From assembly GCA_036939975.1 (NCBI GenBank), contig JALLPB010001039.1:1-11575 (forward strand): 11,575 nt of DNA. The letters run 5' to 3'. This document shows, one piece after another, positions 1 to 7,643 of this stretch. Origin of the DNA: Cyclostephanos tholiformis (taxonomy: Eukaryota; Bacillariophyta; Thalassiosirophyceae; Thalassiosirales; Thalassiosiraceae). The translations under genes and the position numbers were made by a program. Each line of letters begins with the position of its first letter. Within the stretch, counting starts at the first letter, position 1. The notes under the pieces are model-generated. The model was not told where the DNA came from, did not search any database, and worked only from the letters and a program-made list of their open reading frames with translations.

Positions 1-146
1 AAAAATTAATTTGATCTACAGATTCTATAAACTTGCTTATTTTACATGTTAATTGGTGCTACTTGTGCTCGCCCGCTCCTCGGCCAATCCCACTGCCACC
101 GCGAACAAAGACGCCACGCCGTCGATAGGGGGAGACGGAGACGACA
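1..146. other. 5' edge, no gene seen
   Basis: The first 50 bases are AT-rich. The stretch then turns GC-rich with many CG and GTCG runs just before the ELMO-like gene. An in-frame TAG at 126-128 closes the frame of the following ATG, so the first exon does not obviously extend upstream. No TATA box or other promoter motif is convincing. The minus-strand open frame across 59-499 is read as an antisense shadow of exon 1. Confidence 0.4.
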
Positions 147-616
147 ATGGCTGGTTCCATCGCTACCACCTTCCAATATTCGAGCCGCGCAGGGACAATC
201 GGCGTCGGCGTCGACGGTGGGGCGTCGTCTTCGTCGTCGTCGTCCATTGACGGAAGAGGGAGCGGCTCGTCGTTGTCCTTGTCCTCCTTCCCCATCCTCT
301 CCGACCTAACGTCAAACATCCTCGCGTCGTCGTCCACGGCCACCCAGGCGATCAATGCCAACGTCTCTGCGGTCATGGCCACCGCGGGGGGATCGTTGGC
401 ATCCGTCAAGGTTTTGCCCATCCATGCTGGGGGCTGGTCCTTTGCCAAGTCACTATCTCGTACTGTTGGACTCGGGAACACCCTACCCGACAAGACCACC
501 GCAAGTCAGGTCTTAATGTTCCGACAGTTGCTACACACGCACTGCCGACCAGGATTGAGGCTCAGCAGAAATTACGAGAGTACGGCGGCGCAGAGGGCGG
601 GGTCCTACACATGCCG
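147..616 (+). other. Exon 1 of the ELMO-like gene
   Basis: The open frame from 147 encodes a serine- and glycine-rich N-terminus (a run of seven Ser near residues 27-33), then a better-ordered part with QVLMFRQLLHTHCRPGLRLS near residues 122-141. At 600-602 the frame seems to break: the annotated frame runs into a TGA at 618-620, while the frame beginning at 602 reads VLHMP and ends exactly at a strong donor (CCG followed by GTGAGT at 617). A two-base insertion or one-base loss in the G run at 598-602 would explain this. Codon use is GC-rich, with many TCG and GTC codons. Confidence 0.6.
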
Positions 617-857
617 GTGAGTTAAGAGTCAATTCATTCGTTCGCTATCGTCATGAACTCCAGTCCCCCTTTTGGGTTTCTTTGAACGGGGGTGTGTCCT
701 ATCAATTCTCATTCCGTCGCTCTGCGCCCCATTACCATCATTTTCCATGTGCTTCCTCTTTCGGGCCGGTGTGGGTATATGATGCTACCGCAACAAATTC
801 TCCTGCGGTGTTTTTGTGTTGCATTACATCCCGATATTCGTAATGCGACAAAAATAA
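617..857. other. Intron-like interval between ELMO exons
   Basis: It begins with a GTGAGT donor at 617. The interval has no long coherent frame, and no protein family is recognised in its translations. The next coding exon is open in the ELMO frame from 858, after a TAA at 855-857. A possible acceptor CAG ends at 915, but using it would not match the phase left by exon 1. A coding segment may therefore have been lost here. Confidence 0.4.
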
Positions 858-1058
858 TCGGGATCAACAATCATGCCGTATGAAAGGGGGGGGTATGCAT
901 CCGCCTCCTCTGCAGCGGTCTATAGTGACGACGACTGTCCTGGTCATATTGACACGATGATCGACGAAAGGGGACTGCCGCCCCTGCCGCATCAATACTG
1001 GGTAGATTGATTGGGTTTCCAGCAGGACGATCCCGTTACGGATTTCAGATTGGGTGGG

Positions 1059-1220
1059 GTGAGTAGTCGTAGGAGTGATGGTGGTGGTGCGAATGGAATT
1101 TGTCGACGTTATCGACCTCTTAGACTTTATCGAGCGAGAAATTAAAAGGGTTAACATGCGACAGGTCGATCGCGATGTACTGATACTTTTCCTCCCCCCC
1201 CAATTGTGAACAACGTTTAG
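1059..1220 (+). other. Phase-0 intron inside the ELMO domain
   Basis: The donor GTGAGT at 1059 follows a complete GGG codon, and the acceptor TTTAG ends at 1220. Removing these 162 bases joins the DFR-leucine-GG segment to VLSLAML in the same frame, which restores a continuous ELMO-type sequence. A C-rich tract with seven consecutive C sits near 1194-1201. The exact phase match and the family match on both sides support this intron. Confidence 0.7.
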
Positions 1221-1525
1221 GTACTGAGCCTTGCCATGTTAGTTCACATAATCATGAGCTGTCCGGCGGTACATTCTCTATTCATCCCCAAACCGAGCAA
1301 TGCCCACTCTAGCACCGCCGCCTTTTCAACGTTGCTGAATGACGACGATCGAATACTCACCCTCGAGGAAATAATAAATGAAGACATGTTGGTACTTCCC
1401 TTTGGGATTACCTGCATCAACATCGTTCTCAATTTCGAAACCGATTCCTACGGATTGTTGCCACTGCATTTTTCACACCAAAAAAAACCTCTCACCATGA
1501 TAATTGTCCCCTCCCCCTCCCCCAG

Positions 1526-1594
1526 CTTTCACGGCGTCATTCTCTACATCGGTTGAGTAAAAACTGCCAGCTCTGATGCCATACTTGGCAGGAA
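1526..1594 (+). other. Possible later exon of the ELMO-like gene
   Basis: An acceptor (pyrimidine tract and CAG ending at 1525) and a strong donor (GTAAGT at 1595) bracket 69 bases. The first part reads FTASFSTSVE and hits TAA at 1558. The second part, shifted by two bases, reads KTASSDAILGR up to the donor. Both halves look coding and contiguous, so a small indel at 1558-1560 is the simplest reading. A further exon could follow the CAG at 1709-1711, where one frame reads HIVKAALSTLATHLAALH up to the transposase start. That extension is weaker. Confidence 0.35.
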
Positions 1595-1763
1595 GTAAGT
1601 CTGGTATCCCTGATTTTTCATGTCCGTGCCACCCTTTTGACATCAACTAACGTCCTGCGGCGGCCCTGGCATTGCTCACCCCCCTCCTCTGACGAGAGTT
1701 GAACACACCAGCACATTGTCAAGGCCGCGCTCTCAACCCTTGCCACCCATCTTGCCGCCCTTC

Positions 1764-4700
1764 ATGAATCAAGATCAAGACCATCATGCAGATGGTATTG
1801 TTGATGATTCTTGGGATGCGTTCCTTCTTGATGAAGAAGGAGCACCCAGGGACACGGCTGTTGTGGCTCTAGCACTAGCAGCCGAACTTGCAACCATTTG
1901 GGATTGCCCCCAGATAATGAAGTTCTCACAAGGTGACAAGAGGATGTGGACATGCGCCTGGTGCCTGAATGAGTCAGATGGTAGTCGCCCAAAGCCTTTT
2001 GTTGGTTGGAATGCGACAAAGGCAATAAGCCATGTTTGTCGTATTTCCGGAATGTGTATCCGTCTTTGTAATGGGGTCATCCCCCCCAATTTTGCATCGA
2101 AATACAAAGATCTCTACCTCCGTCAGGTGTTGACAAAAGAAAAGCGGTCTGGAGCAGTGGATCAAATGAATGCGTCAATTAGTGACACACAGAACAGTGT
2201 AGTTTCTGCTATCACTAATATGGATACTCTCTCCACCCCGTGAGTACACCTTTTTTTTTTTTGCCCTCAATTCATTTCCTTACAATATGTTTCTGTTGCT
2301 GTTGCCTGTGAGCAGGTCCACAGCGAATGGATATCAGAGCTCAGTTACTAGTTTCTTCAGCAGCACAAGACCCAGAATGGAGGATTCAGCGCCCCCGTCA
2401 AAGAAGTCACGTGGTGCTAAGTATACACAAATGACACTATGCGGTGGTGTCATAAGTCGTCCTCATGCTCGGGCCCAATTAGACATAGCTGTTGCTGACT
2501 TTATCCACAGTAACCTTCTCTCATTCAGTATTGCAGGTTGCCCCAAGTTCCAACGAGTCCTTGACTTGGCGGGGCAAGTTGTTGGCCAAGGATACAAGCC
2601 GCCTCATCGCAATGATATTTCGGGTTCATTGCTAACCCAGTTGTACAAGGATAGCTGGGATGTTCAGATCAAATCACTTCTTACCGAGTCAAAACTGTTT
2701 GGCATTACTGTTTTTGGTGATGGGGCCACGATCAAGTCTGTTCCTCTTGTTAATGTCTTGGCAGCCGGTGTTAACAATCCATTTGCTCTGCTCGATGTGG
2801 CTGATTGCACGGGACGTGCCGCTCAGGCAAAGAAGAAGGATGCAAGCTACATTGCAAGTCTTGTTGATCCCCTGATACTCAAGCTTGAAAATGAAGTTGA
2901 TGCCAACAAGTTGCGGCATACTGGCATTGTAGATTTAGTATATTTTGACGGTGCCAAAAATGTGCAAAATGCTGGTCTCATCCTTGCTGCAAAATACCCC
3001 CGCATCACAGTCGGACATGATGCTGAGCATGTTGTGTCCCTTTTTTTCTCTGACATTTTCAATCACACAAAGGAATACAATGCACTGTCCAAGTTTTACA
3101 AGGTTTGTCGTAATATTTGGGGAGGAGTGCGACATGTGCCATCTGCAATTTTCAAGGAACATAGTAGGAAACACAATGGAGGAGTCAACCTGGGATTTAT
3201 CAAGCCTTCGGAGTGCCGTATGGCTGGGGAGCACATAGCATTGTTACGCCTACTACGTCTGAAGGATGCTTTGAAATCAACAGTGACATCGTCAGAGTTT
3301 TTGGAACTTAAGGACTTCAAGGCCGCCGCAGCCATCATTGGAAATGATAACTTTTGGAAGTATCTGTTTCTAATGTGTCGTGCTTTGTATGCTCCCATGC
3401 GTGTGTTACGTCTTGCTGATCTTAAAACACCAGCAATGGACAAGCTATATTTCTATGTTCTTCAGGCTGACCGTATGCTGTTGCAATATCTGAAAGAGGC
3501 TGAAGAGCATGTGCATAAAGGTGCAATTACTGAAGCGACATTGAATGCACTTCAACTTGCAAGCTGCATGTCACCCCAGGAAGAAGATGAAAATGAATTG
3601 GATGAAGGCATTGTGGTGGAAAGTAATAGCAGTGATGACGACAGTGACAGCAGTAATGATTTAGACGAGGAGGAGGAGAACGAAGACAATGAGGAGGACA
3701 ATGAGTTCTCTGAGACGGACGCTCTTGGCGGTGGAATTACGGATGATAGGTGAGTGTTAATTATGTTGCGCTAGTAGTATGTTTGTGTTACAAGTCCTTC
3801 TAAGTTCTATTATTTCAGTTCACCAAAAGCAGATGATTACCAAGATGACTCCCTCACAAGTGTTGTAATGCGTATGTGGATTAAGCGCCGCCACCTACTT
3901 GTCCATGATTATTCACTTGTTGGATACTTGTTGGCTCCCCATCCGTCCATCATGGAACACTGTCTCCTCAACAAGACAATTTTGCATGTCGAGGCAGCGG
4001 AGAATCTTGTGACAAAGCTTCTTCTCAACCCAGCTTTAGTTGGCATGGACAGGGAGCGTGAGAAAGCAAGACTCATCAACACATTTCACTCAGAGTATCG
4101 CGATTTCAGTTGCCGGATGGGACACTTTGCACGGGTCCACATTTGGGTTTCGGCAGAGGATCCCCAGGAGAAAGCATTCCGTTGGCATCAAAATTATTCT
4201 TTGCTCTATACGCAGGTGCTGGGGAAGCTTGCTTGTCTTGTCACATCCAAGATATTGGGTATCGGTACTGCAGAAAGAAATTGGAAACAGGTTAAGGCAG
4301 TAAAGTCTGGGCAGAGGACTAACACAAGTGTCATCAAGGCCAAACACCAGGTAATGGTTTATTCCCAGTATCAGCAAATGAAGGCACAGGCGCGAACAGT
4401 GAAAATGTCTTGTGCGAGTAAGTTGTGGACTGATGAGGACTTTAAATGCTGCAAGATGGATGAATTTTGTGGCAACATTGAAGCTGACCTTACAAGGGCG
4501 AACACAGCAAGGGGCTCTGAGGTGCGGAATTTCCGTGCATGGCAGGAGCGGTGGGAGAAGAAGAAATTGGGATCACAAGGAAACAAAATCTTTGAGGCAA
4601 GGCTGCTCCGGAAATATGGAGGAATCAAGTACCTTGACATCGACAGCACTCCTCACCGAGTCTTCAAGGTACACCCATCAACCATGTGGTTTGAGAAGGA

Positions 4701-4902
4701 GCGTGGAAACAACCACTACTCAGTTATTGGCATTTTGGATGGGTTTGATTTAAATAAGCCTCTAGATCATCATGATAACAAGCCACTGTATGAGCCGTGG
4801 GATACATCTGTTGATTTTTTTGATTGTGTTAGGATGTATTATGATGGGAGTGTGGAGGTAAATGTTTTGAGTAAGGATGATTGCGACAGTGATGAAGAAT
4901 AA
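1764..4902 (+). CDS. hAT-family transposase, three exons, 997 aa, intact
   Basis: This would be a cut-and-paste DNA transposase acting in the nucleus. Exons 1764-2239, 2316-3749 and 3819-4902 join without a stop. Residues 62-105 form a BED-like zinc finger: C64, C67, H90 and C101, with the plant-type spacing of 11 between His and the last Cys. The RNase H-like core (DUF659-like) has D294 in FGDGAT and D370 in VYFDGAKNVQNAG, followed by a conserved region around HDAEHVVSLFFSDIF. An acidic Asp/Glu/Ser tract spans about residues 582-636. The hAT dimerisation signature is at about 788-830, starting AERNWK, where E789 is the likely third catalytic residue. About 160 more residues follow, beyond the usual hAT end, including KYGGIKYLDID. 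The ATG at 1764 has weak context; the frame stays open upstream to a stop at 1638, so an upstream exon is possible. The gene is intact, but no matching left terminal repeat was found. It could be an active transposase or a domesticated one. Confidence 0.85.
2240..2315 (+). other. Intron 1 of the hAT transposase gene
   Basis: The donor GTGAGT at 2240 and acceptor GAGCAG ending at 2315 define a 76-base intron with a long T run near 2252-2263. It splits a proline codon after two bases, and the next frame continues as STANGYQ. Without splicing the frame stops at the TGA inside the donor (2241-2243). Confidence 0.85.
3750..3818 (+). other. Intron 2 of the hAT transposase gene
   Basis: The donor GTGAGT at 3750 and acceptor TATTTCAG ending at 3818 define a 69-base intron. 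It splits a serine codon (AG then T), after which the frame reads SPKADDYQDD, continuing the acidic tract. Both introns share the same donor hexamer and phase, which supports one gene model. Confidence 0.85.
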
Positions 4903-5154
4903 GGGGAGGTGGGCATGGGGATAGTAGAACAGCATAGAACAGCTTATGTAGTAATTTTTTTACATATATTTTTTTGTGTTGTTTAAGGTTTGTAGCGTCT
5001 TTCTGATGGACTGGTCACTGATCACTTCATATTAGAAATCGAGATATTGATTAATTTATGAGGGTCTCCTTCGCATGTGTAATGTGTATTAGTACGCATC
5101 TGAATCCTTACTTTATGTAAAGTAGGTAAAAATACGTACTGTACGTACATAGAG
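4903..5154. other. Transposase 3' flank with short palindromes
   Basis: AT-rich, with two T runs near 4955-4975, as in a 3' untranslated region. Two close inverted repeats occur: TACTTTA at 5109-5115 against TAAAGTA at 5118-5124, and TACGTAC at 5133-5139 against GTACGTA at 5141-5147. No coding frame is credible. Confidence 0.4.
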
Positions 5155-5330
5155 GCTCAGATTACTGCTTTTTGGTTACTTTTAGAGTAACCAAGAGCAC
5201 CCTGAAGTGGGCACACAGTAATGACTCGTTACTTAAAAAAATGACAGTAACCACAGTAATCCGAGAAACGATGTTACTTTACTGGATTTTGAAACCCGAA
5301 AATTCGTTACTGTTACTCAGTAATTGGCAA
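5155..5330. repeat. TTACT/AGTAA motif cluster, probable transposon subterminal region
   Basis: About a dozen copies of TTACT, GTAAC or AGTAA occur in both orientations within some 175 bases. A perfect 9-base stem lies at 5172-5180 (TTGGTTACT) and 5186-5194 with a five-base loop. ATTACTG at 5161-5167 is mirrored by CAGTAAT at 5318-5324. Clustered short motifs near an end are typical of hAT elements, where transposase binds them. AAGAGCACCCTG ending at 5204 resembles an inverted hAT tip (CAGGGTG), but no partner was found to the left of the gene. The exact right end is not fixed. Confidence 0.5.
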
Positions 5331-5396
5331 CCTAGTTGGCGCGTGACCTGGATGTAGAATTTCAGGTTTATCTTGGTGGAACTGAGCTCTTTCCAG

Positions 5397-5517
5397 TGCC
5401 CTTCCAATGAAGCCTGATGCAAGGCACCACATCGACGAAGGCCTGTATGGAGGTGGTGATTTGCTGGACAAGGCATGGTGGTGGAGGAGAAGGGAGCTGG
5501 TAACTTGGATCGATTAA
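5397..5517 (+). other. Possible orphan last exon, about 39 residues
   Basis: A pyrimidine-rich acceptor (CTCTTTCCAG) ends at 5396. The frame then reads through an in-frame ATG at 5407 to TAA at 5515-5517, with GLYGGGDLLDKAWWWRRREL in the middle. The tryptophan- and arginine-rich sequence does not look random. The stretch lies just past the transposon-like cluster, on the same strand as the truncated ELMO gene, so it could be that gene's 3' exon. This is inference only; no family is recognised. As a stand-alone gene it would be 36 residues. Confidence 0.25.
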
Positions 5518-5808
5518 GTTTTAGCTATGGAAAATCATTCTTATTATTCTCCCTACAATGCCCCCTACAATCCATACATAAAATGAGTAAGTTCCCATGT
5601 CAAAAATTCTTTTTTGTAATATTTTTCTCTTCCCCAGAGTCCCCCCCTTCACACTGAAAAAAGTTTGATGCCACCAAAAAATTAGGGGTGAAATCCTGCC
5701 GGGCCTGTTCGTTGACACCACAACCCCACCACAACCCCGCCCCCAAAATTTCGAGTTTAAACCCACTCTATAATCTTTCCGCGACTCGCATGGCAAATTT
5801 TTCAGGCA
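5518..5808. other. Upstream region of the 322-residue gene
   Basis: T-rich and C-rich stretches are followed by CTATAAT at 5768-5774, about 35 bases before the start codon; it could be a TATA-like element, though it sits close. An upstream ATG at 5790 lies in another frame and overlaps the main gene as far as 6167. TTTTTCAG ending at 5805 could be a splice acceptor, which would remove that ATG. No gene is recognised in this interval. Confidence 0.35.
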
Positions 5809-6777
5809 ATGACGTCCAAGCGCATCAGAAACAACGCAGCGGCGTCGTCGGCGGCCCCGCCCCCACCTATCCCGCCCACCCCTCGCAACTACTGCGACGA
5901 TCAGGGCATTCGAGAGCGCTGGCCAGTCCTTATCTACCGTCTCCAGTCCCATCGCGGGTGGGAGGTTTACTCCGACGACCAAGCCTCGGAGCGGCGGACC
6001 CCCCCCCCCGCCAGGTCGTTGTCCAACAACGGAGGGGGCGGTCACGGCGGCGGAACGGCGGCGGCGGAAGCGGAAGAGCTTACGGCGACCCCTCGCGAGG
6101 GGTGCATCGAGGTCAGGAAGATGCGGTTGCGCATACGCCTGTTCGAACAGCACGTGCCCTGGGATGACCGAGCCGATCGGACATCGTCGTCGTCTGCTCG
6201 AGCGGGCGCCGTCGCCGACGAGGACGATCGAGACGCGCGAGGCGATGCGGACATGCCCGGTTTGGACGGTTGGAACGACAACGCCCTCGTCGTGCGACGT
6301 CGGAACACGCTCCTCGTCACCACCCGCAGGGGAATGGGCGCGGTGGTATTCCGATTCGCGTCCACGCGGGATTGCGTCGATTTCTGCGATAGGCTAGTGT
6401 ACCTGAATCGACGAGTCTTACTCGCTCCTCCGCCGAGGCGTAAATACCACGTCTGCGAAATAGACGACGAGGACGCTGATGCTTCGACGATGAGGTCCCC
6501 CAGGGGTCGTGGTCGCGGTCAGGGTAGCGGTAGCGGCATCATAGTTGCGGACGAGCGTCGTCGCGAGCATCGCATCGACGAGTCGAACAGCGCCAAGCGT
6601 CGGAAGCTAGCCGCGCTCGGGGACATTAGGGAAGACTCGCGTCGAAGGGAGAGTATCGTGAATTATATCGTCCAGCTCGCTCACTCGGAGGATTTCCGAG
6701 GATTCGTGGACGAGATCGAGCGCGGTTTGGAGTACGCGTCGGATACTGCCGCGATTCATGCAGCTCTGGGTTTGTAG
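5809..6777 (+). CDS. Hypothetical basic protein, 322 aa, possible PH-like fold
   Basis: No family is recognised with confidence. It is a single uninterrupted exon with a good start context (G at -3) and markedly GC-rich codon use with many CGT, CGA, GTC and TCG codons, unlike the AT-richer transposase next door. The N-terminus is low in complexity (Ala/Pro, then Gly and Ala runs to residue 90). Residues 98-118 and 158-200 look ordered: alternating short strands, then FRFASTRDCVDFCDRLVYLN at 181-200, a layout resembling the last strand and helix of a PH-type domain. After it come an acidic patch (218-226), an RG repeat (232-238) and a basic KRRK (264-267), suggesting a nuclear or nucleic-acid role. 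The C-terminus (280-322) is predicted helical. Probably a real lineage-specific host gene. Confidence 0.65.
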   Translation: MTSKRIRNNAAASSAAPPPPIPPTPRNYCDDQGIRERWPVLIYRLQSHRGWEVYSDDQASERRTPPPARSLSNNGGGGHGGGTAAAEAEELTATPREGCIEVRKMRLRIRLFEQHVPWDDRADRTSSSSARAGAVADEDDRDARGDADMPGLDGWNDNALVVRRRNTLLVTTRRGMGAVVFRFASTRDCVDFCDRLVYLNRRVLLAPPPRRKYHVCEIDDEDADASTMRSPRGRGRGQGSGSGIIVADERRREHRIDESNSAKRRKLAALGDIREDSRRRESIVNYIVQLAHSEDFRGFVDEIERGLEYASDTAAIHAALGL

Positions 6778-7267
6778 TTGGTATGGGGGTATGGTAGTAT
6801 CGTTATTAGTCAACAGCCCAAACCCCCATCGATGACGATTTTTTGTCCGTTTGCCACCGCTATGCAGGGATATTGTTGTTATGGCCCGCGTGCTGGCGAG
6901 ATCTGGGTACGACATTGCCGCGTCATTACACCCTTCCCATTTGGCATCTTTCGTCAAAATCGAACACTTCAAAACGACGAGCACTCGATTCGAATTGTAT
7001 GTATGAAAGACAAGAGTCTTTGGTTTTGATTCGGTTATTGTTTCCATTTTGTTTTTCGCCATGGACGTGATAAGCATTTTATATTTATTAATGGAAACAC
7101 ATTCAAGATGACAAGACTTCAAAGTAAATAGTTTGCCTTTAGGCTTTACATCCTAGAAAGAGAGGGCAATTGTTATCTTTCGAAAGGAGGGTACCGTGAA
7201 CAGGCAAGGAGGTGGTTGGAAGGGCGTCCCCTAATGCACCGCCTGTTGGGCTCTAAGAAGTAGATGT
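6778..7267. other. Intergenic region, nothing recognised
   Basis: It follows the stop of the 322-residue gene. Composition shifts from GC-rich to AT-rich. Short open frames on both strands carry no recognisable motif, and the longest minus-strand frame (6607-7122) is mostly the antisense shadow of the preceding gene. The 3' untranslated region of that gene probably lies in the first part. Confidence 0.4.
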
Positions 7268-7299
7268 TAAGCTTAAACGAAGTTGATAAATAAGCTTAA
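7268..7299. repeat. Short inverted repeat, 9-base arms
   Basis: TTAAGCTTA at 7268-7276 is matched by TAAGCTTAA at 7291-7299, with a 14-base spacer. Each arm holds a HindIII-type palindrome, so part of the symmetry is local. Its function is unknown. Confidence 0.4.
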
Positions 7300-7356
7300 T
7301 ATTTCATTAATTCTAGCAAACAATCGATGAAAATGTGATAAAACAGGTTCGATAAG

Positions 7357-7404
7357 ACATGGGATTAAACAGACGTGGGATCGGTTGGACGTGGGATTGA
7401 GGTA
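7357..7404. repeat. 16-base tandem repeat, three units
   Basis: ACATGGGAT at 7357, ACGTGGGAT at 7373 and ACGTGGGAT at 7389 recur at exactly 16-base steps; the seven bases that complete each unit are less conserved. Immediately after, AGGTAAGTA occurs at 7400-7408 and again at 7412-7420. This is a small microsatellite-like patch in non-coding DNA. Confidence 0.6.
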
Positions 7405-7593
7405 AGTATCTAGGTAAGTACCGATGTAATATCTGATTAACAACAACTTAAGAAATTAGGTATCTTTATTCACTACCTAGACAAGTTTAACCACAATTGG
7501 AGTCTGCATATGCCGAGGGCACCAGGCCAGAAAGCGTCGCAGTCGGAACCACTGGAGAGGGCTTCTCTCCTTCCAGGACTTTCACCTGGGTAC

Positions 7594-7636
7594 GTATGGC
7601 CATATTGCCATACAACTGTTGTTTGCTGAAAACAAC
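7594..7636 (-). other. Two hairpins just after the retroelement stop codon
   Basis: Perfect 7-base stems lie at 7594-7600 with 7607-7613 (GTATGGC) and at 7618-7624 with 7630-7636 (GTTGTTT). On the minus strand they follow the stop codon at 7644-7646 within about 10 bases. Such structures could be part of the retroelement's 3' untranslated region, for example a recognition or termination element. The pairing is seen directly; the role is inferred. Confidence 0.4.
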
Positions 7637-7643
7637 GCCCTCC

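Larger units (their letters stand above)
147..1594 (+). pseudogene. ELMO (CED-12) domain gene, multi-exon, probably decayed
   Basis: ELMO-domain proteins act with Rac or Arf GTPases in cytoskeleton and membrane traffic; the role of this copy is unknown. Exon 1 starts at an ATG in good context (A at -3, G at +4) and is coherent to about 599. The diagnostic core lies in frame at 921-1058: LGFQQDDPVTDFR followed by two glycines. A phase-0 GT-AG intron (1059-1220) joins it to VLSLAMLVHIIMSCP and, near 1389-1430, MLVLPFGITCINI, all as expected for the family. Lesions: TGA at 1008-1010 directly before LGFQ, where an arginine codon CGA would fit; a frame break near 600-602; and a stop or frame break at 1558-1560, after which codons for KTASSDAILGR resume in another frame. 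The segment between exon 1 and the ELMO core also seems incomplete. Alternatives are a divergent gene with unrecognised splicing, or assembly errors. The domain call is solid; pseudogene status is likely but unproven. Confidence 0.7.

Noticed and set aside
59..499. Minus-strand open frame of 146 codons
   Set aside because: It lies opposite ELMO exon 1, which has GC-rich codons that leave few stops on the other strand. Its acidic, repetitive translation mirrors the Ser-rich exon.
1002..1022. A 21-base mini-intron that would remove the TGA in the ELMO core
   Set aside because: It has GT and AG ends but would also delete LGFQ, a conserved part of the domain, and is too short for a usual intron.
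1716..1763. Non-ATG start (TTG) for the transposase at 1716
   Set aside because: In a eukaryotic gene the first ATG at 1764 is preferred; the open frame upstream may instead be part of a spliced exon.
2945..3238. Second plus-strand open frame inside the transposase
   Set aside because: It overlaps transposase exon 2 in another frame; the exon 2 frame carries the conserved catalytic motifs.
5521..6153. Minus-strand open frame of 210 codons
   Set aside because: Most of it is the antisense shadow of the GC-rich 322-residue gene; it is Arg/Gly-rich with no motif, and the rest covers the T-rich upstream region.
6607..7122. Minus-strand open frame of 171 codons
   Set aside because: It overlaps the end of the 322-residue gene in antisense and has no recognisable domain or splice context.
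7357..7420. CRISPR-like array
   Set aside because: The units are 9 conserved bases at 16-base steps, far shorter than CRISPR repeats, and the DNA is eukaryotic.
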